DNA of 64,000 nucleotides, from the NCBI RefSeq assembly GCF_019175385.1, contig NC_083337.1, positions 163,941,713-164,005,712 of the forward strand. Reading direction: 5' to 3'. Below the pieces are notes generated by a model. The model did no database searches. It saw only the letters and a program-made list of their open reading frames with translations, and was not told the DNA's origin. The stretch is from Lycium barbarum. Lineage: Eukaryota > Streptophyta > Magnoliopsida > Solanales > Solanaceae. Each line of letters starts with the position of its first letter. The first letter of the stretch is position 1. Shown here in pieces: positions 11,301 to 22,839 of this stretch. The position numbers and the translations under genes were made by a program.

Positions 11301-14300
11301 AGAATTCATCATTCATGGCATAGGCAGGAGCATAAGGAGCCACCTTGCCGTAGTTCTTCATGAACCTCATCTGAATATCCTCTAAGTATGAGAATGGAAT
11401 CCTCCCTAAAACAGCATTCTTTGTTAGTGACAGACAGTAAAGGATAACTCAAATGACTAACAGAATTCTCAGTCCTTCACGAAAGATATCCAGAAAATAT
11501 TAGCCAACAATATTTCTTTCTGTAAGCGCTGAAAGATGCTCGTTAAAAAGAAAAGTGCGGAAAGATGAAACTAGGGAATTCAAAAAGGCATCTGTAATTT
11601 GCATATGGAAATAGGACAATCAAGTGTGTTTGGGCCAACCAGAAAATGAGAAGCCACACTAATTAGCTTCTGTTTGCTCTTTGAAGCCATAACACTTGGT
11701 CCTTTCTGATATCGAACAACAAAGAGCGCTAAAACCCAACACACACAAAAGCTTTGAAAACCTGAACCCAAGTTATCTCCAGTCCATTATTCAAACTTCA
11801 ATTATTCCTAGCAAGCTAGTTTCACCGATTTAGTAAACCAAGAAATATTCAAAAGACAGAATCCTGCTTAAAAAGGCAAATTCCTCAAATTCCACGTTGA
11901 GAGGTGACATGAATATAGGGCAAAGAAATTCATTACATTATAGTTTTAATAATCCTATTGAATAGCACAATTGGATTAGTCAATAAAGTAGAAGTAAACT
12001 GGAATCTCATAGATAACAGTGTACTCAGCCCCCCCCCCCCCCCCCCCCCCAAAAAAAACAAACACACCGATATCCACATGCTTGTGCGAAAAAACAAGTA
12101 CAAATGGAGTTAGCTATATATATTTTTTTTCATAAACCACACTCAATTCAGAAGCTCACGACATTTAAATCTTTGATCTGTCACTAACTGTACTCATGGA
12201 CGGAAGCCAATTCCAAATTTTAAGAAAATGAACAAGGAATACCATTTTATCCACTGGTTCGTAACAGGTGCGAACTTAAAAACTTAATAACAACAACAAC
12301 AACATACCCAGCAGATTCCCACGATGTGGGGTCTGGGGAGAGTAGAGTGTACGCAGACCTTACCCCCACCTTAAAAGGTGAGGAGGCTGTTTCCGAAAGA
12401 CCCTCGGCTCAAGAGAGAACAAGACAAAAGGTCAGATAAGGACAAGCATAACAAAACAATAGAAAATGAGAAGCAACAAAAGCGAGAGAGTCCTGATACA
12501 CAGTAGCTACCATATATAAATAAGATACTCGAAGTATAAGACCTAACAATATAAGCAGAAATCGGATGGCAATAAACGAATGAGCAAACTACAACTACTA
12601 GGACGAAAGAAATAGGCGAGACTACATCCTAGCCTTCTGTCCTAATCTGAGTCCTTCACAACCTCCTATCTAAGATCATGTCCTCGGTAAGCTGAAACTG
12701 CGCCATGTCATGTCTAATCACCTCTCCCCAATACTTCTTTGGCCTACCTCTACCTCTCCTGAAACCGTCCACAGCCAACCTCTCACACCTCCGCACTGGG
12801 GCATCTGTGTCTCTCCTCTTCACATGTCCAAACCATCTCAGCCTCGCTTCCCGCATCTTGTCCTCCACCGATGCCACTCCCACCTTGCCCCGAATATCTT
12901 CATTCCTAATCCTATCCTTCCTAGTGTGCCCACACATCCACCGCAGCATTCACATTTCTGCAACTTTCATCTTCTGAACATGAGAGTTCTTGGCTGGCCA
13001 ACACTCCGCCCCGTGCAACAAAGTCGGTCTAACCACCACTTTGTAGAACTTGCCTTTAAGTTTTTGTGGCACAGTCTTGTCACACAGCACTCCAGAAGCG
13101 AGCCTCCATTTCATCCATCCTGCACCAATACGATGTGAAACATCATCGTCGATCTCCCTGAATAATAGACCCAAGATAAAACTTCCTAAACTTCCTTTCT
13201 TCTAGATAGATGGCCTGGGTAACAAGCCTCACTTCCTCGCCAGCCTCATATGGTACGCCACTGAACTTTCACTCCAAGTACTCTATCTTGGTCCTACTCA
13301 ACTTAAATCCTTTAGACTCCAACGTCTGTCTCCAATCCTTCAGCTTAGCGTTAACTCCGCTACGAGTCTCGTCAATCAAGACTATGTCATCCGCGAACAA
13401 CATACACCAAGGCATCTCACTTTGTATTTGTCGCGTTAATCCATCCATTACCAAGGCAAATAAAAACGGGCTAAGAGCTGATCCCTGGTGCAACCCCATC
13501 AAAATAGGGAAGTGCTCCGAGTCTCTTCCTACTGTCCTTACCCTGGTCTTGGCTCCATCATACATGTCTTTTATTGCTCTAATGTACACCACAGGTACAC
13601 CTTTAGCCTCCAAGCATCTCCATATAACCTCTCTTGGCACTTTGTTGTAAGCCTTTTCTAGGTCGATGAATACCATGTGCAAGTCCCTCTTCCGCTCCCT
13701 ATACTGCTCCACTAATCTCCTTACAATATGAATGACTTCTGTAGTCTAGCGTCCCGACATGAATCCGAACTGGTTCTCTGAAATAGACACACCTCTCCTC
13801 ACCCTCATCTGCACCACCCTTTCCCACACTTTCATAGTGTGACTTAGCAGCTTGATACCTCTATAGTTGTTGCAGCTTTGAATGTCGCCCTTGTTCTTAT
13901 ACAAGGGAATACTAAATCAACATCTGCTCATGGAGCTGTTCAGGATAAAATATTCCTGATTACTAAGGGGCTGTTTGGTTTGAAGACAAGTTATGCTGGG
14001 GTTAGTTATCTGAGATTAGTTATCCTGGTATTATTCTTATTGATCTCGGGATTATTATTCCACCATCTGGCAGGGTTAACTAATCCTGGTACTATTGCTA
14101 ATCCTGGTATAAATTATCCCAGTATTAGTAACCAAACAAGGGATAACGCCATACTAAATTCTTATCACAGGCCTATTTATACTTGTCCAACATGCCAAAC
14201 GACCCTGAAGGTAAACCCCAACATACAGGTATAATTGTGTTCCTAGCTCAATAATTCAGATTAATTTTACAGCTGGAGCAATAAATGGATCGAAAACAGA

Positions 14301-15177
14301 ACAAATAAGGAAGCATTACAAAAAAAAAATTCCCAACTATACGGAATTTATACTCACTTCTAAAGGTATCATTGGCCATACAAGGGACATGTTTAATTGT
14401 GCTACTAGCTCTATATTCAAATTAACTTTACAAGTGAGTAATAAATCGATCAAAAAAAGGAACTTTACAAACAAAAAAAAAAAAAAAACACGAAAGAAAG
14501 GGAATTTATACTCACTTCCAAAGGCACCATTGGTCATACAAAGGACAGGTATAATTGTGTTCCTAGCTCAATAATTCAGATTAACCTTACAAGTGGAGTA
14601 ATAAATTGATCGAAAACAGAACAAATAAGGAAACTTAACATAAAAAAAAATTACTATTTACTACCAAAGAGAGGGAATTCATACTCACTTCCAAAGCTAT
14701 AATTGACCATACAAAGGACAGGTTTAATTGTGTTCCTAGCTCTATAATTCAGATTTTCACAACTCGAGTAATAAATTAATCGAAAACGTAAATGCAACAA
14801 AAAAATTACTACGAAAGAGAGGGAATTGATACTCACTTTCAAAGGTATCGTTTTGCCATATAAAGGACAGGTATAATTGTGTCCCTAGCTAGGTCTATAA
14901 TTCAGATCAGTTTTACAAGTGGAGTAATAAATTGATCGCAGAGAGGGAATTAGTACTGACTTCCAAAGGTATCGTTGGCCATACAAAGGAAGGAGAGTCC
15001 ATCTGATCGGAGTATATGGAAAATATATCGATCTTGTGAGAAACAAAGCCGAGATTCCGTTTCACTTGGAATCTTCTCCAATATTCGCCGCGCCACCGCA
15101 CCTGTGTTCCCCGTAACCGCACCGAACTCCGCCAACACTGTTGTGCCTCTCGCTACAACCGCATACAGTATCGCCAT
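8306..15177 (-). CDS. VAMP714: Longin R-SNARE VAMP714
   Basis: Four coding exons, 14961-15177, 11215-11405, 9930-10093 and 8306-8396, give 663 nt and 220 residues; the Arabidopsis protein is about that length. R-SNAREs of the VAMP71 group drive fusion at Golgi, endosomal and vacuolar membranes. The longin domain (about 1-120, [11 protein letters not shown] to EFFSSNP) is followed by the SNARE coil with its central Arg in ILERGDR, then the basic stretch RKQSKRLRR, a single tail anchor ([15 protein letters not shown]) and the ending [10 protein letters not shown], which points to VAMP714 rather than VAMP711-713. Intron 1 is 3.6 kb and holds an RTE LINE remnant, a Tourist MITE and an array of exon-end duplications. 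Intron 2 keeps frame only with a GC donor (AG then GCAAGT at 11214). Exon 4 is split from exon 3 by one codon base. The intact frame suggests a working gene. Confidence 0.92.
10159..10188. repeat. T12-G18 homopolymer junction
   Basis: Twelve T then eighteen G, inside VAMP714 intron 2. It is one of four such long G or C runs in the window. Exact lengths are prone to sequencing error. Confidence 0.7.
12029..12058. repeat. C22-A8 homopolymer junction
   Basis: Twenty-two C then eight A, inside VAMP714 intron 1. Read on the other strand it is T8-G22, the same order as the tracts at 10159 and 36511. Confidence 0.7.
12287..13925 (-). mobile_element. 5'-truncated RTE-type LINE
   Basis: On the minus strand the order is partial reverse transcriptase, C-terminal region, then a TTG-repeat tail at 12287-12303. 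The RT piece (13269-13712) has the palm motif FADDIVLI and the upstream [15 protein letters not shown] block. Pieces at 12950-13174 and 12656-12949 continue the C-terminus (RWFGHVKRR). A stop codon near 13749 and frame changes near 13200 and 12950 break the protein. The endonuclease half is missing. It lies in VAMP714 intron 1 in the same orientation as the gene. I see no clear target duplication. Confidence 0.85.
13977..14143. mobile_element. Short Tourist-like MITE
   Basis: A 167-bp non-coding element with ends resembling GGGGCTGTTTGGTT and AACCAAACAAGGGA, flanked by TAA at 13974-13976 and 14144-14146. It lies in VAMP714 intron 1 just beyond the LINE. Confidence 0.6.
14224..14960 (-). repeat. 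Tandem array built from the VAMP714 exon 1 end
   Basis: About five degenerate units of 124-173 bp. Each full unit holds a near copy of the last 30 bases of exon 1 (genuine copy 14961-14990) plus the adjoining donor. Copies lie at 14837-14866, 14689-14718, 14516-14545 and 14358-14387. Each is followed on the minus strand by GTGAGTAT, whereas the true donor reads GTCAGTAC. The rest of the unit is AT-rich with an A-run. All of it lies in intron 1. A first partial unit starts at about 14224 without a clear exon piece. Confidence 0.85.
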
Positions 15178-15521
15178 TGAATACTCTGAAATTTGAGAAT
15201 ATACGTACGTATTCAAAAGTAGAGACAATTCGAATTGTAGATTTGTTTCGAGTTTTAGGACTGAATTGGCAAACGCTCACCGTAAAGTCTACGTAGGTTT
15301 TGGCTGTCCTACCTGTCCTCTTATTTTTTTTTTTTAATTAAATTTGTATTTATTTTCTACTATTTAGTTAGTTTTTAATTAGAATTTTATATTTATTATG
15401 TTTAAATAAATACAGTATGTACATTCAAATATTGAAAAATAAACAGTCTTAATCATTCAGTGTTCAGACCTAGAGACAACATCTTAATGATTCAGGTGTG
15501 CATTCAGATTCAGACGTCTTA
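15178..15521. other. Upstream region of VAMP714
   Basis: The 5'UTR and proximal promoter of the minus-strand VAMP714 gene should lie here. I saw no clear TATA box. From about 15320 the sequence is AT-rich and featureless. Confidence 0.45.
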
Positions 15522-15794
15522 GAGCCTGTTTGGATGGGTTTATGCCTATAAGCTGTTTGCAGCTTATAAACTAAAAAAAATAAGTTGGGGTAGTCAAACT
15601 TATTTTTTTGGGCTTATAAGCTGTTTTCAGCTTATAAGCTGCTTTAGATAAGTTAAGTCAAATGAGCCCAATTATTTTTTTGAGCTTATTTTAAGCGCAA
15701 AATGACTTTAAGCTGGTCAGTCAAACACTCAAAAAAACTTAAAACAGCTTATAAACAACTTATAAGCAACTTATAAGCCAATTCAAACGGGTTC
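15522..15794. mobile_element. Tourist-like MITE, GAGCCTGTTTGG family
   Basis: A 273-bp element with ends GAGCCTGTTTGGATGGG and CAAACGGGTTC, flanked by TTA on both sides (15519-15521, 15795-15797). The interior is made of GCTTATAAGC-like inverted blocks. Related copies are at 48305-48492 and 59682-59877. Confidence 0.75.
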
Positions 15795-16774
15795 TTAATC
15801 TTAATGAAAACAAGTGAGGCCTTAGTGTTTAACTTTTGAACTTGATAGGTCTAAAATAAATCATAAAAAAATTTGTGGCTAAAATCATTTTGTTAAAGGT
15901 ATAAATGTAAATTTAAAGTTGAATTTTTACTAAATATAGAAAGATGTCATTCTTTTTTTAACTGGCTAAAAAAGAAAAATCGTCCTATAAATTGGGACGG
16001 TGGGAGTACTGGTTAAGTTTTAATTCCACCTTTGGCTAAGAGAAAAAAAAAAGATTATTCAAACTTATCAAATTATATTAATTAATCATGATTAACTAAT
16101 TGATTAGTTCTTAAAATATATAATGATTAGTCATGATTAATTAAGTGGCAGGATTGTAAATAAACATTATGTTATCTGTTCATTGTGTTAACGTAAATAT
16201 TAAAATATAGTGTGAATAGCTTTTTTTCTTCTATTATATTCAAGCATCATAATGGGATTGATTAACCTTCATTTTTACTTGTACGAGATTATTCAGTAAA
16301 TCTATTACTTTTTATAGATGTTGGGTTCATGATCGAACTAAAAATGAGATATTTCGGGTACATATAATATAAAATCGGAGGCAAAGCCAAGATTGTAAGC
16401 TTATGTGTTCGGGATTGTACACTATTCAATAACAGAAAACAAATAAGTTTAGAAACATAGTGCAAGTCTGTATATGTATGGAAAAGGGTTTTGTAAATGA
16501 ATATAGAAACTTATTGCAAATCCTAATAGGAATGGAAAAGGTATTGTAAAAGAATATAAAAACTTATTGCAAATCCGAATATGTATGGAAAAGGGCTTTT
16601 ACAAACCAACTTAACGTAGGAAATTAGCATGCAATCCTAAACCAGCCATGTTTATACTAAACAAATGCAATCTATAAATAAGTGATTCCCTACAGCTTTC
16701 TTAAGTGCAATTACATCTCTTTGTTTAGTTTCAATTCGTTCCCACATCTCATTTACGTTAGCCAAGAGCCCAAA
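15795..16774. other. AT-rich intergenic stretch
   Basis: It contains what looks like the right half of a Stowaway-type MITE ending near 16010 (GGGACGGTGGGAGTA) and three loosely repeated blocks around 16440-16610 (TATTGCAAATCC-like). No gene was seen. Confidence 0.45.
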
Positions 16775-17010
16775 ACAATGGCAGTGACCTTTACAAACTG
16801 GCAGAGTAGTTATTATTTTCCAATAATCGAAAATGCTCCTCAAGTGTGTTGCGTTCGATCAGCACCCCGACAGAGCGATGCTCCTGTCCATATCAGTTGG
16901 TCGTTCCCTCCATCAGGGTGCATCAAAATCAACACGGACGAGAGTTTGATGTCGAACACGGGATTGGCGGGGTTTGGAGGTGTTGTCTTAATTAGTGGAC
17001 TATCACTGCT
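16775..17010 (+). pseudogene. RNase H-like domain fragment
   Basis: A short open stretch ends in WSFPPSGCIKINTDESL followed by a Gly-rich TGLAGFGGVV. This matches the start of plant RVT_3-type RNase H domains, with the catalytic Asp in NTD. The domain stops after its first third, so the piece cannot be active. It probably derives from a LINE or a captured RNase H-like gene. A plastid rRNA fragment follows directly. Confidence 0.5.
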
Positions 17011-17094
17011 GAAAAACATAGAATGTGATCATTTTGTTATTCTTCTTCGTAACTTTTTTTTTTTAGTTGCCTTTCAATAACTAGCTTGGTCTAA

Positions 17095-17246
17095 AAACCA
17101 CATGCTCCACCGGTTGTGCGGGTTCCCGTCAATTCCTTTGAGTTTTATTCCTGCGAACGTACTCTCTAGGCGGGATACTTAACGCGTTAGCTGCAGAATT
17201 GCACAGATCGATACGCACAGCGCGTAGTGTTCATCGTTTACGGTGG
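17095..17246 (-). rRNA. Plastid 16S rRNA fragment (nuclear insertion)
   Basis: On the minus strand the sequence runs through well-known small-subunit landmarks: CCGTAAACGATG, GCTAACGCGTTAAGT, AAACTCAAAGGAATTGACGG and GGTGGAGCATGTGG. The variable part between them (CGCTGTGCGTATCGA) fits the plastid rather than the mitochondrial gene. Many substitutions, including ones in universally conserved positions, show it is an old insertion and not functional. Confidence 0.85.
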
Positions 17247-17449
17247 CTCACTTGGAATTTTTCTAAGTAATGGAGAAGAGTACCGAAACGTGCCACTGAA
17301 AAACTCTACCGAGACAAAGATGAAAAAATCTAGAACATACTTAGAAAGACAAACAGATCTATTAAGAGCACAAGCAACAAGAAAGTAGCAAAATAGTATC
17401 AACAATGCATATATGCGGCACAAGCAAATTCGTCCAACATTAAGTTATA

Positions 17450-17665
17450 CTCTCTCCGTCCTAAAAAGATTATCCTCTTTTGACTTGACACAAAGTTTAA
17501 GAAATAAAGGAAGATTTTTGAATGTGTGGTCCAAAACAAGCCTTAGATATTTGTGTGGCTGTAAATCATCTCATAAAATTAAATTGTTTTTAAATATAGA
17601 AAGAAGACAATCTTTTTAGGACAGACTAAAAAGGAAAGGAGGACAATTTTTTTGGGACAGAGGAG
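17450..17665. mobile_element. Stowaway-like MITE
   Basis: 216 bp between TA dinucleotides (17448-17449, 17666-17667). The left end CTCTCTCCGTCCTAAAAAG pairs with the complement of the right end, CTCCTCTGTCCCAAAAA. This is the Tc1/mariner-derived MITE type common in plants. Confidence 0.75.
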
Positions 17666-18515
17666 TACTATTTAACATGTTATAGAAAATTAGTTAATTT
17701 ACTTTTTAGGTTACCATTAATTAAATGTATTTGTACACTATCAGTTTAAATATTTGTTTATACCATCAGATTACCCAAAAAGATATCTACATATAAAATT
17801 TCTTAAAATGTAGGATCTGAATTCTTTGAAATAAACAATTACGTCACGATAGACAATAATGATATGATGGTGTACAAATTCTTTTAAGCCGATGTTATAT
17901 ATAACTTAAACTCATTAAATATTACATAGATTTGATTGTAAACTAAAATTACTCCATATACCGACACTGCACAGAAGTTAAACTCACAACATAATATATA
18001 ACGAATTCAAACTAAGTATTACAATGTCAATAAAATTCCAATTAAATAGAGAAATTAAAACTAAGAAAACTATAAAAACATGAAAATATATCTAAAACAT
18101 AAATTAAACTTATCCAAACAAAGAAACTTTGACGTGAGAATTTGCTCGAGTTAAGGAGAAGCGTTAAATACTCCTTCTAGTTGATAGATTTTTTCCGGGT
18201 GATAGAATATATTTTTTGAAGTGTTTGCCTAGCCTCTTAAAAAAATATTTAGTAATTGCTTTAATCATAAGAGTAATCATCATAAATTATCTTTATTTTC
18301 CTGTAAACATCTCACTTAATTAATACATCACTAATGGAAACGGTAAGAGTAGATTTGGAAAAAGAAAAAAAAAAGGATGATAAATGATACTCGGCTAGAA
18401 CGTCAAATATTTTCGAAACAAATTCGATTTGCCGATATCACTACTATTTAGATGAAGATAGTAATCATATTGTTTTCAGCGAGAACAAACCTTATGATCA
18501 TGTATGTAGTTCGCC
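17666..18515. other. AT-rich intergenic stretch
   Basis: No coding, RNA or repeat feature that I can support. Confidence 0.5.
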
Positions 18516-18799
18516 TCGGAGCCGGCTCCCCTCCAGTACACGAATTGTCCAATTCGTCCGATGCAGGGTTGATTAACGCATATTTGTCCAATTGGAGATC
18601 TAAGGGTCATTAATTATTTAACCAAAAAAGTTTATTAAACCATGGCTAAACCACACACTATGCCTGTCAACCGGTTCCAACCGGAACCGGTTAGGAAACC
18701 GGCCGGTTCCGGTTCCAAAACCGGAACCGCCTAACCGGTTCCGGTTAACCGGTTTTAAGTCCAAACCGGAACCGGTCCGGTTTGGATTCGTTAAAATAT

Positions 18800-19670
18800 T
18801 TTTTTTTTTTGTATTATATATATATATTATAGTATTTATTTGTATATTGTAGGTATATTTACATATGTTATACAATTTTATAATTAAAGTTTAAATATTT
18901 ACTGACTAACAGCCTAACAGGAAGTCAGCAATACAGAATAGTGCTTTTCGTACACATATATATGTATAACTTACATATACTTATATATATGTACTATATA
19001 CTCTATATACTTATATATATGTATAACTTAATATATATATAACTTACTATATATACTATATATATGTATAACTTAATATATATACTATATATATGTATAT
19101 ATACATATCTACTATATATACAATATATACTTAATATATATACTATATATATTTATATAATATATATACTTATATACTATATATACTTATATATGTGTAT
19201 AACTTAATATATATAGTATATATACTATATATACTTACTTATTATATATATATACTTATATATGTGTATAACTTAATATATATAGTATATATACTATATA
19301 TACTTACTTATATACTATATATGTACTATATACTATATATAAGTAAGTATATATAGTAAGTATATATAGTATACTTACTTACTTATATATGTGTATAACT
19401 TAATATATATAGTATATATACTATATATACTTGTATATATGTACTATATACTATATATACTTACTTATATACTATAAGTATACTATATATACTTACTTAT
19501 ATACTATATATACTATATATACTTACTTATATACTATATATACTATTTTTTATATATATACTATATATACTTATATACTATATATACTATTTTTTCTATA
19601 TATACTATATATACTTATATATGTTTAAGTATACTATATAACTTAAGTATATTCTTAGTATATTTTAGGT
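18800..19670. repeat. TA-rich microsatellite-like tract
   Basis: About 870 bp made almost only of variations on TATATACTATATATACTTA. It lies in the hAT element between the left subterminal repeats and the transposase C-terminus. Copy number is likely to be unstable in cloning and assembly. Confidence 0.85.
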
Positions 19671-19835
19671 ATATTCCTAACTTAATAAAAGTAAAAATAT
19701 AAACACAAGTAAATAGAAGAAAGCTCAATGAGCCATATATTTTATTCATTCTTGGATAACATTTATTTGCAAGTTGTATTTTTTTTTAACTTGCAAATAA
19801 TACATGAGTTATACAAAAATAGTAGAATAATAAAA

Positions 19836-22107
19836 TCACCAATTTTGAACCATTTCGTTAATTTCCCCCACATCATATTCGGTCATGGAAATATCTTCAA
19901 AGTCTTCCATTTGGTCCGGTCCACTAGCTATCAAATCTTCAATTTCTTCCTCTTCGCCTTGCTCCGCTTCTGAGTTTTGGTTGCGTCGCTCCGATCTAAT
20001 CCAATCTTGAATGCACACTAGTACTTGCAAGCTAAAGCTGGATAATGAATGTCTATGGTCTCCAATTTGCTGTCTTCCTTGGCTAAATGCGCTCTCCGAA
20101 GCCACGGTTGATACTTGAACCGTAAGGATATCTCGAGCCATTCTTGAAAGTATCGGATAGCTTGCCTTGTACTTCTTCCACCATGCTAAGACGTCCACCT
20201 CATCCAGTTGGCTGATATCCACATTTGGCTGCATCAAATAAAAGTTAAATTCATCAAAGTTTGCAGTAGAAGAAGATGTAGGTTGTGAATGTAAAACTTT
20301 TAAACCCGACAAGCCCTTTTTGCTACTATGAGAAGTAGTAGGGCGTGGAGCAACTGGTGTAGCACGTTCTTCCAAACTAGAATAATGAGTAAAAACTCTT
20401 CTAAACTCATCATCAATAGCGAGATCGGCTTCAGCTAAAGATGGTTGAACTCCCTCTTCAATTTCTAAAAATGTATAAATTTGACTAACCAAATTTTTAG
20501 TATAAGACACTTTTAAACAAGGATTTAAAAGGGAACCCAATATAAATAAAGTTGGGATGGGAAAAAAAATACTTCTTAAATTTGATTATCATTTCAAAAA
20601 TAGCCACTTGATAATCGGGTTTATATTTATACTCTTGTAAAACTCTAGCTATTTTCGCTAAGTAGGCTAAAATTCCGGTTACCGTGGGATAGAATTGTCT
20701 AGAAAAAGCAAGAGTTGCATTATAAAAAAATTCTAAGAGTTCAATACATTCTTTAACATCTTCCCAATGCCTATAAGTTAACCAATCTTCACTATCAATA
20801 TTATATTTGTTGTGAACTTGTTGTATGGGAATCCTATACTCATATGCTTGTTGTAGCATAATGTAAGTGTAGTTCCACCTAGTCTCAATTTCTACTTGAA
20901 TTTTCCTAGGTCTAAGGTTATTTTCCACACAAGCATTCTTAAAATCTCTAATTCTTCCCCTATTAGCATTACAAAAAAGAAACGCAACAGCATTTCTAAC
21001 TTTTTGAACAGAATCATCAAAATGCATAAGACCATCTTTAACAATTAAATTTAAAATGTGACAACTACATCTTACATGAAAAATATTTCTTAGAGGAGGG
21101 TTTATTTCTCTTTTTAAAAGACCAATTGCCTTTGTATTATTAGAAGCATTATCTAAAGCAATACAAAGTGTTTTTCTATAAATGTTAAAAAATCTCATTA
21201 TAGTAGACATTGAATCGGCTAAAATTTTTCCATCGTGACGACCTTTTCCTTCGTCGTATAAAAAAGCTATAATTCTTTTTTGCATAACCCAGTTGTCATC
21301 AACCCAATGACATGTAATAGCAAAGAAATCTAAATGGTTAATACTAAGACCCAAATCAGCGGTAAGACAAACATTACAATTTAAAGAATTAAATACATGG
21401 CGCAAATAAAATCTATATTTTTTAAACAAATCTATAACATCGGCTCTACAAGTACTTCTAGGAATACCCTCAAATAACGGGTTATAACAACGTTGAATGT
21501 AAGTAACAAACCCTAAACCCGAGGGAAAGGAAAATGGTAAACAATCATAAGCTACCATTTTAGCTACCTCTACGCGTTCTTTTTTCTTGTCATACTTAAA
21601 ATTTCTACCGGTTCGTGGGTCTATCGTCATTTGAATCCCCCCCACATTTGAACCCGTTTGCTCTCCCCAAACATCCATATGTTTGGTTCTCATATGAGCA
21701 TTTAGTGTACCCGTTCCACCATCCTTACCAGTTCCTTGCTTAAAACTAAATACTTGTCCACATATGGTACATGTAACTGATTGATTTTCCCTATCCTTAG
21801 TCATAAATTTTCAAACTTTAGCTGTTGGCCTACGAGTTCTAGGCGGTTTGTCTTGTGTATGTGATTGTGCAGGACCTGTATCTCCTATAGGATTTTCGGG
21901 GGGTTGTGTTTCATCATCATCATCATCTAAGTCTTCATTAAAAGTGTCGGTAAAATGTTGTTGCATTGCCTCATGACCTAAAAGTGGATTATTTCCACCA
22001 ACATCAATACCTAAATTAGGTGTTTCTTCCACAAATGTTTCCTCATTAAGCGCACCCCTAACAGTACGACTACTACTACCGGCACCACGTCTTAATCTCT
22101 TTGACAT
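19836..22107 (-). pseudogene. hAT transposase, two lesions
   Basis: Reading starts at 22107 with MSKRLRRG. An acidic, disordered N-terminus is followed by a BED zinc finger (C-x2-C in CTIC, then H-x5-H in HMRTKHMD), an RNase H-like core with the DNASNN block, and the hAT dimerisation motif near the C-terminus (STVASESAFSQG). A TGA at 21811-21813 stands where BED fingers have their signature Trp. An eight-A run at about 20562-20569 shifts the frame by one, so the C-terminal 230 residues are read from another frame. No further breaks were seen. The domain order and subterminal sites suggest recent decay or, for the homopolymer, a sequencing error. Confidence 0.85.
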
Positions 22108-22839
22108 TATTAAATAGAAATAATTTAAATCACAATCAAATAAATCACAAGAAAATAAATTACAACAAATTAAATTGCGTAAATTAAATTTCAAAAAATA
22201 AATTGCTAGAATTAAATTGCGTATTAAATTTCGAAAAATAAATTGCTAGAATTAAATTGCAAAAATTAAAGATAGAGTTGGAACGAAGGTACCAAATTGC
22301 CGGAATAATTTCCAACAAAGCGAAGGCGGCTAGAATTGCAAATCCACCAAAGCTACTTCGGATTGTTGCAAAATCACCAACTCCACCAACAATATTATAA
22401 TTGCAAAATTAATAATTGAAAGTTCAAACTATAATAAGACTTTGTGGCTAATTATTGCAAAGTAACTATAATTGAGAGATTGAGATTTGAGAGAAAGATG
22501 AAGAAGAGTGAATTGAAATGAAAATGAAGAAGGGTTTATATAGGGGTGGGGGAGGGGTTAAAGTGTTAAAAAAAAAAATTGGGGGCCAAAAATTAAGAAA
22601 ATGACCGTTTGGCAACGGCCATTTTTGCAAATGGACCGTTGCCAACGGTCCATTACCGAGGCCCAAGTCCAACGGCTCTTTCCTTTTTTTTTTTTTTTTT
22701 TTTAATTTTAACCGGTTCCGGTTAAGAAAAATTTGGAACCGGACCGGTTATACCGGTTCCGGTTCCGGTTCCGGTTTAACCGGTCCGGTTACCGGTTAAA
22801 ACCGGTTACACGGAACCGGTTGACACCTTTACCACACAC

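Larger units (their letters stand above)
18659..22831 (-). mobile_element. hAT DNA transposon
   Basis: A 4,173-bp element flanked by a perfect 8-bp duplication CCACACAC (18651-18658, 22832-22839), the hAT signature. Its ends are TATGCCTGTCAACCGG and the complement TAAAGGTGTCAACCGG. Subterminal regions at 18665-18785 and 22708-22825 are packed with ACCGGTT and CCGGTTCC motifs, likely transposase binding sites. It carries a decayed hAT transposase on the minus strand and a long TA-rich tract. Confidence 0.9.

Noticed and set aside
12705..13650. Plus-strand open frames opposite the LINE
   Set aside because: They are reverse-strand shadows of the RTE reverse transcriptase and C-terminal region.
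17095..17246. Working rRNA gene
   Set aside because: Only about 150 bp remain and conserved positions are mutated, so it is an old plastid insertion.
19431..19628. Tyr/Ile-rich open frame
   Set aside because: It is translation of the TA microsatellite and not a gene.
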